Of a DNA stretch of 64,000 nucleotides, positions 25,073 to 35,758 are shown piece after piece (position 1 is the stretch's first letter; every line of letters begins with the position of its first letter). The stretch covers positions 164,462 through 228,461 of the forward strand of contig WSUB01000055.1 of the NCBI GenBank assembly GCA_019633425.1, given 5' to 3'. A program made the translations under genes and the position numbers. This DNA is from Tulasnella sp. 424 (taxonomy: Eukaryota; Basidiomycota; Agaricomycetes; Cantharellales; Tulasnellaceae). The notes beneath the pieces were generated by a model, which saw nothing but the letters and a program-made list of their open reading frames with translations, was not told the origin of the DNA and did no database searches.

Positions 25073-26029
25073 GAGACCACAGACATTACATTAACTCTCC
25101 TCTTTGCTCTTTCGTTTCCAATTCCTTCCTACTCTTCTTGATCCACCTCACACATTCACAACCACCAACACCACTCTTGTACCAACTGCATTTTCAACTG
25201 CACAGCATTTCTCCTTTCCCATCCAACGTTTTGATATTGTTATCTGTAATCGTGACAGTTTCATCCTTCCTCGGTGATTATTTTATCGTTTTGCCAGCGT
25301 TTGCTCTTTTCGGCGTCTAATGTTGTCTCTTATCCTGCCGTAATAGTCCGCGTCGGCCATTCCCCAGTACTTACACTTAATTCTTGCATATACTTAGTCT
25401 ATATCAGCTCGCTGTAGTGTCATAATCTGCAATGCTTGGGTTCCATCTTGCCAATCGTAAATTTTGTTCACCATTTGGAAGCCTTGACTCGAAAGGGATA
25501 AGGGAAGCAGTTTGCATTTTCGAGCTGAGGGCAGCACAACATGTGCGAAACAAGTTGCAAGCAAACAGATATTTTGTGGGGGCAGGTAATATCGAGCACT
25601 AAAATGGTCAAAAGACGAAGATGGGTGGGTCAAGTCGATGACGCGGGGAAGTATCTGAAAATGGCAAAATGAAAGCGCCGATGGCGTTATTAAACTTTCG
25701 ACGATTGGTTTGCATGAAGAACACAGTTCTACCATGAGATTCCAACACGCCGAGGGGTTAGATTTGCATTTCCAACCAGTTGACCGCGACTCTCCCGAAG
25801 GAGCACCCGTTGGACGTCCCTCGATATCGCTACCAGCGAATGAAGCGAATGTTTGCCACGTATGGAGAAACAAGTGTATACGACAAAACGCCTGAGTAAT
25901 TACTTCCCAAACAAGTATGATATCTCATTAAACTAGTTCGCACATCGTATTATAAATCTCTATGACGGCCCTCCGCTCCTTCCGTCGTGTTCCCATGCTT
26001 TGAATATATGAACCAGACTGGCCCTAGCG
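25073..26029. other. Intergenic: gene X copy A 3' flank and start of tandem unit 1
   Basis: The first part, to about 25686, matches the 3' flank of gene X copy B. It ends in a short piece of the dispersed repeat (GAAAATGGCAAAATGAAAG at 25657). From 25797 the first tandem unit begins. No gene is supported. Confidence 0.5.
25620..25690 (-). repeat. Dispersed SINE-like repeat, terminal piece only
   Basis: This matches the edge of the repeat seen at 63890–64000 (GACGCGGGGAAGTATCTGAA, AAATGGCAAAA, AAAGCGCCGATG) and then diverges. The B-box-like core is absent. Confidence 0.5.
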
Positions 26030-27626
26030 TTAGGCAGCCGGATATCCCAGTAGGCAGTCTACCAACATCTCCCGAGGTAGCACTCTATTCTGTTTGCAAT
26101 AATATCCCCTCCGGCTATGCAAAAGCTTTGTGATTTCATGTGGGTCTGCGGACCCAACCCTAAGAGTGGCGAGGTTTGGACATGCCCATCGCCAGTCACC
26201 TTGAGGAGAAAGCTTTGGCTCCTTCAGGTACTCCATCACCGTCTTCGCATCGAAAGGAGCCAGAACTGTCATCTGCTGCACTCCTTTTAAGTCCAAGATC
26301 TCCACCGGAAACTTCCGCTGGTCTTCCACACCAAACCAACGTATGTCGAGATGAATGACAGCGACAGAATTTGACGCTTTGAGAATCTCCACTATTTGGC
26401 GTATGGGCGTGCTGCTCTCCGTCAACTTAATCACGAGGAATGCTCCCGCTGCGCCTTGATCCGGCCAAGTCTCAGGGCTCCAGACCTCAACATGCGGGGA
26501 TGGAGAAGTACGTATTGTAACCTCGTCCATATGTCCGTCGACTGAGAGGAAAATGCAACCCGTTGCTTGGAATGGGGCTCCCACCCAGCGAACCAGTGCT
26601 GACCATACTGAGGATGCTGCCAAGTCCGCAGCATCAAGGTGTCGGACGAGAATGCTGCAACCTTGTGCCGCGTGAATCGAGGACACCAGGTTTGTGGAAA
26701 CTGCTTGCGGTACACCTTCCAGCTTGAATGTTCGAAGGTGAGGTAGATGAATTGGCGCGTAGTCGACTTCGTCCGCTTGGCAAGGGGTATTTATTAACCC
26801 AAGTGTTTCGAGTGTTGGGGACGACTGAATGATCGCTCGTAGCTGAGATAGTGTCGGGTGGTGCGTCAAAATGTTGGCCAACCACAAGTACTTGAGGTTT
26901 ACGAGTCGCAACGAGTCCCAGGTCATACCAATGGACTCCAACCTGAGCCGTCGTAATGGCTCCCCCCCGTCTCCAAGGTTAATTCGTCCCTCCATTCCTT
27001 CCTGCCACCCCCGTGGAATCCGGACGCACAGGTCACGGAGTGCTGGTGCTGCTCCATCGAGCGCTTGGTAGATCCATCTTGGACAGGTCGTGCAGCGAAA
27101 CGCAAGGGTTTTCCACCGTCTCGACTCCCCTGACACTGCATTTGCGAGCCAGTCTTCCTCTGCATCGGCAGTAATCCTTGGCATCCGGCCAGCGAGATCC
27201 AATTCGACGTCGAGCTCCGCACCCTTTGAGTTTCGAAGTTTCGTGGCCGTTACCATGGGTGGATCGATAGACGTGATCTTGGTCCACAGACGCGGTTCCC
27301 CGGTGACCATCTCGTACCAGAACTTGGATACCGATGCAAGCTTGTGGACGTGTTTCCAGGTGTCCAAAGATCCATTCGAATCCACAAGTAGAGCCTGAAC
27401 GAGTATCTCGCGGAACAGTTCGGCAGGGAGCATATGAAGGGGCACGAGGGTGTTGAGTTTGTATCGCACGGGTACAGAGTGTGTCTCTATCGCTTGGCTA
27501 ATTGCATCCTGTAGTTTGCTGTGGTGCTCCAATTGAGCCAAGAGTTTGGACCTAGTATCGCATCTATTGAGGGAAGCTGGATGAGCGACCCAAACTTCAA
27601 AATAAAGTGAGTTACATACCCGACAT
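26030..27626 (-). CDS. F-box domain protein, tandem copy 1
   Basis: The core reads LHMLPAELFREILVQALLVD, then WKHVHKLASVSKFWYEMVTG and EPRLWTKI, a typical F-box with the following helix, preceded by a coiled coil (RSKLLAQLEHHSKLQDAISQ). About 430 residues of leucine-rich-repeat-like sequence follow. The probable start is a 7-base first exon (ATG TCG G at 27626–27620) spliced over a 43-base intron (27577–27619) to ASLNRCDTRSK. Without it, the first in-frame ATG is the Met just before the F-box. The open frame continues upstream without ATG to 27796. Relative to copy 2 it lacks one codon in EILDDLKG. It probably recruits an unknown substrate to an SCF ligase. Confidence 0.75.
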
Positions 27627-28000
27627 AGGCGCTTTGGACTGTCCTGGAGTTGAGCAGGACGCCTATAGTTTTTTGTACGTCGACAGAAATGTTGTGATCC
27701 ATTGCCAGCTGATCGGGTGTCTGATACCTGAAACTGGGTGAGTGCCAGAGTTGCTTTGTAAGTTCGCTTACGCACCTGGTATTTCTCACTATGCAAGTAG
27801 GCAGAAATACGGCTGTTGGGTGAGAGGTGAAAACACTTTATAAAACAAAAGTTTCTATGTTCATTACATACTGAAAGCCTTGTGGTCTTGCAGGGTCGGA
27901 TGTTCGTTTGTTTCTTGAACCCTAGCGCGAGCAGTTTGTCGTATCAAACTACATAGTTATATAAGGGCGTGGGGTAACATGAGTGCGGTGTTTTCCACAA

Positions 28001-28050
28001 GGGGGACCAAGGGAGACCAAGGGGGACCAGGGGGGACCAAGGGGGGCCAG
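28001..28050. repeat. 10-bp minisatellite, five units
   Basis: Five consecutive 10-base units (GGGGGACCAA, GGGAGACCAA, GGGGGACCAG, GGGGGACCAA, GGGGGGCCAG) lie just upstream of the WW pseudogene. The matching place in unit 2 has a different G-rich sequence without the array. Confidence 0.9.
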
Positions 28051-28142
28051 GCCGCGCCACTTCGACGTGAGAACTGCCTCGGTCTGTCAAAGTTTCCCGA
28101 ACCCCCCTCTTTTCCTTCCGCTCGCCCGTTCTATCTAGCACA

Positions 28143-28430
28143 ATGGAAACGGTAGATCCCGTCGGTCATCTAGTCGAATGTCGTACAGATCCAGATGGGA
28201 GATAATATTGGATCGACTACCGCCCTTCGCCTCCTGGCTGGCAAGATCCCCGAGCCGACCCCTTGGACCCAATGCCAGCGGGAATACAAGTCCATTGCAC
28301 ACCAGATAATAGAAAATTTTACCTCGACACACGCCCGAAACTCAGCTGGACAAGACCGGCGAACTCTGAACCGGCGAATGAAGTTGGCCGAGTCGAATCG
28401 AGTCCGTATTCGGCGCCACGAACTTTTGAA
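28143..28430 (+). pseudogene. 5' fragment of the WW-domain membrane protein gene
   Basis: This duplicates the first exon of the gene at 30770. It begins with the same ATG and METVDPVGHLVECRTDPDGR, but codon 21 is TAA (28203–28205) where the intact copy has GAA. The homology ends at about 28430, where the next tandem unit begins, so all membrane-segment exons are missing. Confidence 0.85.
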
Positions 28431-31053
28431 GGAGCACCCGTTGTACGTTCCTCGATATCCTGCTACCAATGAATGAGGCGAATGTTTGCCACGTACGGAG
28501 AAACAAGTGTATACGACAAACCCCCTGAGCAATTACTTCCCAAACAAGTATGGTACCTCATTAAACTAGTTCGCTCGTATTATAAATCTCTACGCCGGCC
28601 CTCCGCTCCTTCCGTCGAACCTGGCCCTAGCGTTAGGCAGTCGGATATCCCAGTAGGCAGTCTACCAACATCTCCCGAGGTAGCACTCTATTCTGTTTGC
28701 AATAATATCCCCTCCGGCTATGCAAAAGCTTTGCGATTTCATGTGGGTCTGCGGACCCAACTCTAAGAGTGGCGAGGTTTGGACATGCCCACCGCCAGTC
28801 GCCTTGAGGGGAAAGCTTTGGCTCCTTCAGGTACTCCATCACCGTCTTCGCATCGAAAGGAGCCAGAACTGTCATCTGCTGCACTCCTTTTAAGTCGTCC
28901 AAGATCTCCACCGGAAACTTCCGCTGGTCTTCCACACCAAACCAACGTATGTCGAGATGAATGACAGCGGCAGCATTTGACGCTTTGAAAATCTCCACTA
29001 CTTGGTGTATGGGTGTGCTGCTCTCCGTCAACTTAATCGCGAGGAATGCCCCTGCTGCGCCTTGATCCGGCCAAGTCTCAGGGCTCCAGACCTCAATATG
29101 CGGGGATGGAGAAGTACGTATTGTAACCTCGTCCATATGTCCGTCGACTGAGAGGAAAATGCAACCCGTTGCTTGGAATGGGGCTCCCACCCAGCGAACC
29201 AGTGCTGACCGTACTGAGGACGCTGCCAAGTGCGCAGCCTCAAGGGGTCGGACGAGAATGCTGCAGCCTTGTGCCGCGTGAATCGAGGACACCAGGTTCG
29301 TGGAAACTGCTTGCGGTACACCTTCCAGCTTGAATGTTTGAAGATGAGGTAGATGAATTGGCGCGTAGTCGACTTCGTCCGCTTGGCAAGGGGTATTTAT
29401 TAACCCAAGTGTTTCGAGTGTTGGGGACGACTGAATGATCGCTCGTAGCTGAGATAGTGTCGGGTGGTGCGTCAAAATGTTGGCCAACCACAAGTATTTG
29501 AGGTTTACGAGTCGCAACGAGTCCCAGGTCATACCAATGGACTCCAACCTGAGCCGTCGTAATGGCTCCCCCTCGTCTCCAAGGTTAATTCGCCCCTCCA
29601 TTCCTTCCTGCCACCCCCATGGAATCCGGGCGCACAGGTCACGGAGTGCTGGTGCTGCCCCATCGAGCGCTTGGTAGATCCATCTTGGACAGGTCGTGCA
29701 GCGAAACGCAAGGGTTTTCCACCGTCTTGACTCCCCTGACACTGCATTTGCGAGCCAGTCTTCCTCTGCATCGGCAGTAATCCTTGGCATCCGGCCAGCG
29801 AGATCCAATTCGACGTCGAGCTCCGCACCCTTTGAGTTTCGAAGTTTCGTGGCCGTTACCATGGGTGATTCGGTAGACGTGATCTTGGTCCACAGACGCG
29901 GTTCCCCGATGACCATCTCGTACCAGTACTTGGATACCGATGCAAGCTTGTGAACGTGTTTCCAGGTGTTGAAAGATCCATTCGAATCCACAAGTAGAGC
30001 CTGAACGAGTATCTCGCGGAACAGTTCGGCAGGGAGCATATGAAGGGGCACGAGGGTGTTGAGTTTGTATCGCACGGGCGCAGAGTGTGTCTCTATCGCT
30101 TGGCTAATTGCATCCTGCAGTTTGCTATGGTGTTCCAATTCGGCCAAGAGTTTGGACCTAGTATCGCATCTATTGAAGGAAGCTGGATGAGCGACCCAAA
30201 CTTCAAAATAAGGTGAATTATATACCCGATATAGGCGCTTTGGACTGTCCTGGAGTTGAGCAGGGCTCCTATAGTTTTTTGTACGTCGATAGAAATGTTG
30301 TGATCCATTGCCAGCTGAACGGGTGTCTAATACCTGAAACTGGGTGAGTGCCAGAGTTGCTTTGTAAGTTCGCTTACGCACCTGGTATTCTCACTATACA
30401 AGTAGGCAGAAATATGGCTGTTGGGTGAGAGGTGAAAACACTTTATAAAACACAAAGTTTCGATGTTCATTACATACTGAAAGCCTTGTGGTCTTGCAGG
30501 GTCGGATGTTTGTTTGTTTCTTGAACCCTAGCGCGAGCCGCTCGAATGGCTTTGTCGTATCAAACTACATAGTTATATAAGGGCATAGGAGTAACATGAG
30601 TGTGGTGTTTCCCACAAGGAGGACGAAGGGGGGCATCTCAACATCCAAGCGGGAAATAGAAAGGGGGCCAGGCCGCGCCACGGCGAGGTTCGACGTGAGA
30701 ACTGCCTCGGTCTGTCAAAGTTTCCCGAACCCCCTCTTTTCCTTCCGCTCGCCCGTTCTATCTAGCACAATGGAAACGGTAGATCCCGTCGGTCATCTAG
30801 TCGAATGTCGTACAGATCCAGATGGGAGAGAATATTGGATCGACTACCGCCCTTCGCCTCCTAGCTGGCAAGATCCCCGAGCCGACCCCTTAGACCCAAT
30901 GCCAGCGGGAATACAAGTCCATTGCACACCAGATAATAGAAAATTTTACCTCGACACACGCCCGAAACTCAGCTGGACAAGACCGGCGAACTCTGAACCG
31001 GCGAATGAAGTTGGCCGAGTCGAATCGAGTCCGTATTCGGCGCCACGAACTTT
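28428..31053. repeat. 2.6 kb tandem duplication, unit 2
   Basis: Second unit in direct orientation. It is nearly identical by eye to 25797–28427 and ends inside exon 1 of the intact WW gene at CGCCACGAACTTT (31053). Confidence 0.9.
28633..30232 (-). CDS. F-box domain protein, tandem copy 2
   Basis: Paralogue of the 26030–27626 gene in the second tandem unit, with the same F-box (LPAELFREILVQALL, HKLASVSKYWYEMV) and the same C-terminal region, differing at a limited number of residues. The codon matching the proposed start of copy 1 reads ATA instead of ATG (30232–30230), and the adjacent donor is GTATAT instead of GTATGT. Translation may therefore begin at the Met just before the F-box or at an exon I could not identify. 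The rest of the frame has no stop or shift. Confidence 0.65.
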
Positions 31054-32717
31054 GCGCTCGGAAACTCTCCGTTCTGGGACTCTCGTTCCCCCTCTCCTGC
31101 CTGGGAGGAATGGCTCCCTCTCCTCGGCCTCTTCTCCTCGTAAGTATCCGTGTCTTGAGAATTGGTTGAAGCGCATTAATCAATCAGACCCTCTTTTTTC
31201 TCGACAGTCCACCCTGATCTTCGGCTACTACTAGCTCTAACCCGGTGGAGATTTGGTGGGTACTCCTTGAATGACACGCAACCGACTTCGAGGAAACTGG
31301 AACTCAATTCATATTCCAGCTCAGGCTCTCAGTGGATATCCCGATGCCCGTATCGCGGAGGTTGATAATATGATCAACCTGTTAAACATTCGAATATGTC
31401 AGTTGGCTCATTTATCGAATCAACGACGCAATATGTTTCTTCGACTCATGCGTCACTTGTTTTGTAGCGGCATTCGATGACATATCTGAACTCCGACCTC
31501 TTGAGCAATGGTTTCATCGAGGAGCTCTCGACTTGATCTGTAAGTATAAACTTCACTTGGTTTTCTCCGTTCGGTCACGATCCGTAACACTCCATCCATT
31601 GTTTCCTTACAATCATCTCGATGTTTCTCCTCAAATAAGCTTCAAAACCAAACATCAACTTTATGCAGCCACACACCAATGATCCCGCAGAGTCTGACGG
31701 TAAATTTGACATGTGGAGGATAATTTGGGAGGATGTTCTTCGTCCGTTCGTATTTATTTTGTTGCTGGGTGTCCCAGGCAACTATAAGAGAAGGCTTGGT
31801 CGTGCGGACTGGATTCAGGTATGTACTCAGGCTTCGCGTAATCTTGCTCTGTTGTTTGTATTCACGCCTGCCGTACTTGCAGTGGGCCTCCAGTAAACGA
31901 TGGACAGATCAGCAGCAGGCTATGGATGGGTTCCTGAGGTCCTTGATAACCGAATGGAACTTGATGATCTTGCTGGTGAGTATTGTCTCCCGGGGTATCT
32001 CATGCTCATCGGTGATTAACCCGTCTTCGTAGTCAACTTTGATCCTCTCGACGTCCGTCGGCTTCCTCGCCATAAACGACCTCCCAGCTGTTTCCGAAGC
32101 GACCATCCTAATCTCACTGATCTTCAGTTTGGCTTCCATTGTGCTTGATGCTGCCTTCGTATGGAGATATCAACGTCAGCTAACGAACAACTTCGATATG
32201 CGCGCCGTTATGGTCTGTATTCCACTCCTCCTCGTGTCATCCTGCCACTGACTCGCTTCTGTAGAATGAATTCATTTTCACTCCCTCAGAGGACGTTCTC
32301 GCGGTATTCCTCTCGCTGCCAATGTCATTCCTTCTTTGGAGCGTAGTGACATTCAGCGCCGCCGTTCTTTCGTATGCTTGGGCACGTTTCAGCGTTTCCC
32401 CGGCTAGCCCTATCAGCGTTACGGCGACAGTAGGTTTCGTCTTCAGCCTTACGAGCGTCACCTGGGTGCTGCACCGGTGGCTATGGAAGATTGTCCCGAA
32501 ATCAGAAAGGATGTGGAGAAAATGGGACAAACGAGGAAAGAATAGAGGGTCCAGGACGATAATCAACTTGGACAGCACGACGCCTAGTGCAGGCTCGAGG
32601 GAGAGGCTGGAGGGCGAAGCCGACGAGATTGGCGGTTTGAAGAAGAGACCGGGTTTCAATGATGTAGGTGTGACTCGAGAAGAGTTGAAACCTTTACAGG
32701 AGGCTGAGACGGCATGA
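30770..32717 (+). CDS. WW-domain multi-pass membrane protein, function unknown
   Basis: Exon 1 (30770–31139) encodes two degenerate WW-like modules: GHLVECRTDPDGREYWIDY with PPSWQDP, and IQVHCTPDNRKFYLDTRPK with LSWTRP. In both, the first signature Trp is replaced while the second remains. Later exons read LSGYPDARIAEVDNMINLLN, FDDISELRPLEQWFHRGALD, FVFILLLGVPGNYKRRLGRA (near 31740), WASSKRWTDQQQAMDGF, then hydrophobic segments around ILSTSVGFLAINDL, LISLIFSLASIVLDAAFVW and VFLSLPMSFLLWSVVTFSAA, and a basic, charged C-terminus ending QEAETA. Similar WW-plus-membrane proteins occur in mushroom genomes without known function. The exon chain between 31208 and 31330 could not be fixed. The tandem duplication left a broken copy of its 5' end at 28143. 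Confidence 0.65.
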
Positions 32718-32792
32718 GTATTCCGAGGAGGATTCACGGTATTTATACGGACACCCTATTTCACTAGCAGTATTGTATATCTATATGGGATA

Positions 32793-34285
32793 TTATGACG
32801 CCGGTTTGGTGCTATCGCTACTCAGTAACGCCAGTCTCCCCATCAAGTCATCCAACCTGGCTTCCATCCCTTTCAAGTTCGACTCCACCCTCGTTACATT
32901 CTCGTCGATGCTTTTCTCCACTTCCTTGACCGAGTCATCCAACTCGGCCAATGAGCCGTGCACCCTTTTCTGCTCATCCTCTAACGCCGCCAGAGTGCTT
33001 GCGAAGGACGACGCTGACGTGTGAAGGGTCGATAAAGTTCGTAATCGTTGAAGGAGATGAGGTATAGTGGGGAGGAGTGGGGAAAGTCTTTGAAGGATTG
33101 GAGCTAGATCGGGTGGTAAGGCAGAAGGTGCAGAAGACGTGGTACCAGCTTCCTTCTGGTCCTTGGAAGAGCCGCCAGCAGCATTAGGTGCTCGTTTGGT
33201 GATGGCTTGTTGTCGCTCCAAGTCAGCCACTAGCACTTTAATGCGTCTAGAGATTGAGTCGATGTGCCGAGGTTGAGTGAGAAGTGTGAGTTGATTCGAC
33301 ATTCTGTTGATTTGAGGGAGAAGCGGTGGCGGTAGGGGGGATGACTGTGCCAAGCCTGGTCAGACAGCGATAAAGGATGAGGCCATGACAGACCTACCTC
33401 ATCGTGAGCGGCGTTGTTAGCACCAATAAGCTTCTCTAGCTCAGCTACGCGGCGATCCATTTCGACAATGGCCTTGTTCTCGCCAATCGAAGGAGTTCGG
33501 CCCGCGTGAGTTGGTCGCGATGGAGTTGGAGGTTGAGCACCCGCTGACTTTGCATCAGTGGAAGCCGGAGGAGGTAGCTTGGCCGCCCTGACCGCCTTGT
33601 CTACGAGCTCTTCTCGCCTGACGCCATGTATATGGCTACCGCTCAGAGAAGTTAACCTCCCCCGGACCTCAACCAAGCCCTTCAGCATTTCTCCTGTGTC
33701 TACATCTGCTTCTTGTAGAAGTAACGGGTTGGATGGGTCGGAGATTTCGCTTTCCAAGGCAGATAGCTCCTGTTGCAGGGCACGAAGTCGAGCTCGCAGG
33801 GGTGGCCCACGCGTCGATGGATCACCAGGGGACGGTGAACGCGACGCCGTCGGTGAAGGAGGATATGTGTATACGGTACGCCGCGCTGAAAGTGAAGTAA
33901 AGTTAGATGTTGGCCAAGAATACGGTGTGATCGCGTCGCAGGAGGCTGACGTTTCTTTCGTTCCGCCTTCTTGAAGAATCGGCCGACGTCGTCACGATCT
34001 GGCAATCTACTACCGTCCAGCTCCTCTCCCGGAGGACGAATGTCTAATGGCACGCTAATTTCATCGTCGTCTGATTGTCCTTTCTGCACAATACGTGTTT
34101 GAGCAACGGAAAAGTGGGACGGGCTGACTGCAGTCGACCCACCTCGAGAGCGGAATCGAGATCCTCCGTCTCATAGACGTCCCGAGCGTTGTCCTGAATG
34201 CATGAAATAGTGTTTGAAAGTGAGTTTCCTCTTGACCTGTGCAGTCACTCACGATGTCGGGGAGGTTGGCGTACTTGGATGTCAT
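32793..34285 (-). CDS. Dynamitin, dynactin subunit 2 (p50)
   Basis: This is a structural subunit of the dynactin shoulder that links cytoplasmic dynein to cargo. Five exons join in phase: 34253–34285, 34143–34193, 33951–34083, 33398–33885 and 32793–33344 (418 aa, the family's usual size). The N-terminus MTSKYANLPDIDNARDVYET matches the conserved dynamitin start (KYANLPDID…DVYETED). It is followed by PPGEELDGSRLPDRDDVGRF, a coiled-coil block beginning RARLRALQQELSALESEI, and long C-terminal coiled coils (LEDEQKRVHGSLAELDDSVK). The first exon is only 33 bases. No lesions are seen. Confidence 0.9.
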
Positions 34286-34429
34286 TGTAGTCTGAACTGG
34301 AGAGAGTGAAGGGAATCACGTGGGTAATGGGCAGGGTGCTTCCATCGCGCTGGAAGGGGATAGTAAATAGACAGCAATGATTTGGCAATGATCCACATTC
34401 CAACAGTCTTGATTCATCATAACTAGGTT

Positions 34430-35758
34430 TTAAGCTAATATACTCCAATCTGACCAAGAGCCTCCTCCGCCAACTTTCCTTAACTGGACACGTTCTCCTG
34501 AAGGACCAAAGTACGACGCAGCTTGCCATGCTAGAAGCTCCTCCTTGGTGAAAGGCCCGAACGTATCATCGGGCTTGGCTCCACCCGACGTCGACGCCAG
34601 GTAATCTGGCGCCCAACGGTATTCGAACTTGGTGGTTGGTGGGGCGGGTGGTGGTGCAGCGGAGGGAGGAACCCAATCCTTCGCTACCAAGCCAGCTTCC
34701 CGGACGTTGAAGAGGAGGGTTCGATGTGTCTCGTCGTATACGTTCAGATTCCCCATTGACATGAGAGCAGATGCTAGAGCTGTGACCCGGTCGATAGCGG
34801 AGTTTTCAGGGTGCTGGCTTGGATGCGCCAGGCCTGGGTCCTGCTCCGCGTCTTCAGTGGGGTCTTGAACAGCTTTGGCCGACTTCGCCTTTTGCTTTGG
34901 TCTGGCCTTTTCATTCTTCTTTTTCTCTGCCCCAAGTCGACCGAGTGTTTGGAGGACACTCTCCCCAGGCCGGACCCAATCCAGGAGCTCGAGCTCGAGC
35001 TGCTCCTTGGTCTTGTGCGACAAGCCTTCTTCTTCATCCACCCGGTGTTTCCGAGCGGCTTCTCGCTCCTCCATCTTCTTCCTACTCCGTTTGGCCTTCT
35101 TAATCTCCGATTCATCCATTCCCTCCATCCAGCGATCGTGAACTTGATGAGGGTCGTACGAACGTACGAACATCCCCGCCTCATCGAACTTGCCCTCCTC
35201 CATCTCATCCTTCATGTTGAAGGAGGATAGTTCATACCCCATTCCCATCTTCGATCTACGCACAGCATCGTCCTCGTCCTCAGGCTCATCCTCTTCACCC
35301 CCATCCGACGCGCCTTGACCGCCGAACTCCTGCCCTTCGATGTCACCAAGGGCCATATACTTGGTCGATTTATTTTTGGAGTTGGCTGCCGCAGCTTCTT
35401 CGTCACTTCGATCATCTCCTCCACCAAACATATCGACGTCGTCCTCGTCCTCATCGTCCTTCTTCCTCCTAGCCTTCTTCCTAGACTCCACAACCCCTTC
35501 CCCATCATCGGAAGAATCTGTATCGTATCCGTCCGTTTTCACGCGACCTTTCCTCTTTCCGTGTCCAGAGGGCTCCAGCTCTTCCAGGACTTTGTTTGAG
35601 AAGGCATCACCCTCCAACCCATCCTCCGCGTCCTCGATGAAGTCAGTGGTGGGAACCCGGGATGTCGTTTTGACGGGGTTTTCATTGAATCGGGCTTTTT
35701 TGGTGGAAGGACCCGCGTCTGGCAAGCCTTGGCGTTTTTGTGCTGACTTGGGGGGCAT
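34430..35758 (-). CDS. GYF-domain U5 snRNP protein, LIN1/CD2BP2-like
   Basis: A single-exon gene of 442 aa. The N-terminus MPPKSAQKRQGLPDAGPSTK is followed by RKKARRKKDDEDEDDVDMFG and DEAGMFVRSYDPHQVHDRWM, the latter marking this family, then long charged helices. The C-terminal GYF domain reads FEYRWAPDYLASTSGG, DDTFGPFTKEELLAWQAASY and FGPSGERVQLRKVGG. CD2BP2/Lin1 associates with the U5 snRNP and binds proline-rich splicing factors in the nucleus. The frame is open upstream to 36097, but the chosen Met begins the conserved part and the upstream segment looks non-coding. Confidence 0.88.
   Translation of the reverse strand: MPPKSAQKRQGLPDAGPSTKKARFNENPVKTTSRVPTTDFIEDAEDGLEGDAFSNKVLEELEPSGHGKRKGRVKTDGYDTDSSDDGEGVVESRKKARRKKDDEDEDDVDMFGGGDDRSDEEAAAANSKNKSTKYMALGDIEGQEFGGQGASDGGEEDEPEDEDDAVRRSKMGMGYELSSFNMKDEMEEGKFDEAGMFVRSYDPHQVHDRWMEGMDESEIKKAKRSRKKMEEREAARKHRVDEEEGLSHKTKEQLELELLDWVRPGESVLQTLGRLGAEKKKNEKARPKQKAKSAKAVQDPTEDAEQDPGLAHPSQHPENSAIDRVTALASALMSMGNLNVYDETHRTLLFNVREAGLVAKDWVPPSAAPPPAPPTTKFEYRWAPDYLASTSGGAKPDDTFGPFTKEELLAWQAASYFGPSGERVQLRKVGGGGSWSDWSILA

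Larger units (their letters stand above)
21077..25686. repeat. Segmental duplication copy A
   Basis: This stretch aligns by eye, in the same orientation and order, with 58707–63950. The shared parts are the middle exons of the exonuclease-like gene (21077–21762 with 58708–59395), an intergenic block (about 22160–22560 with 60240–60660) and gene X with its 3' flank (22560–25686 with 60660–63950). The segment 21763–22160 has no counterpart in copy B, which instead carries an ORC3 fragment. The right end stops within the first bases of the dispersed repeat that brackets copy B. Confidence 0.85.
25797..28427. repeat. 2.6 kb tandem duplication, unit 1
   Basis: The unit starts at GAAGGAGCACCCGTTGGACG and is repeated in direct tandem from 28428. 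It contains F-box gene copy 1 on the minus strand and, on the plus strand, the 5' end of the WW membrane protein gene. Confidence 0.9.
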
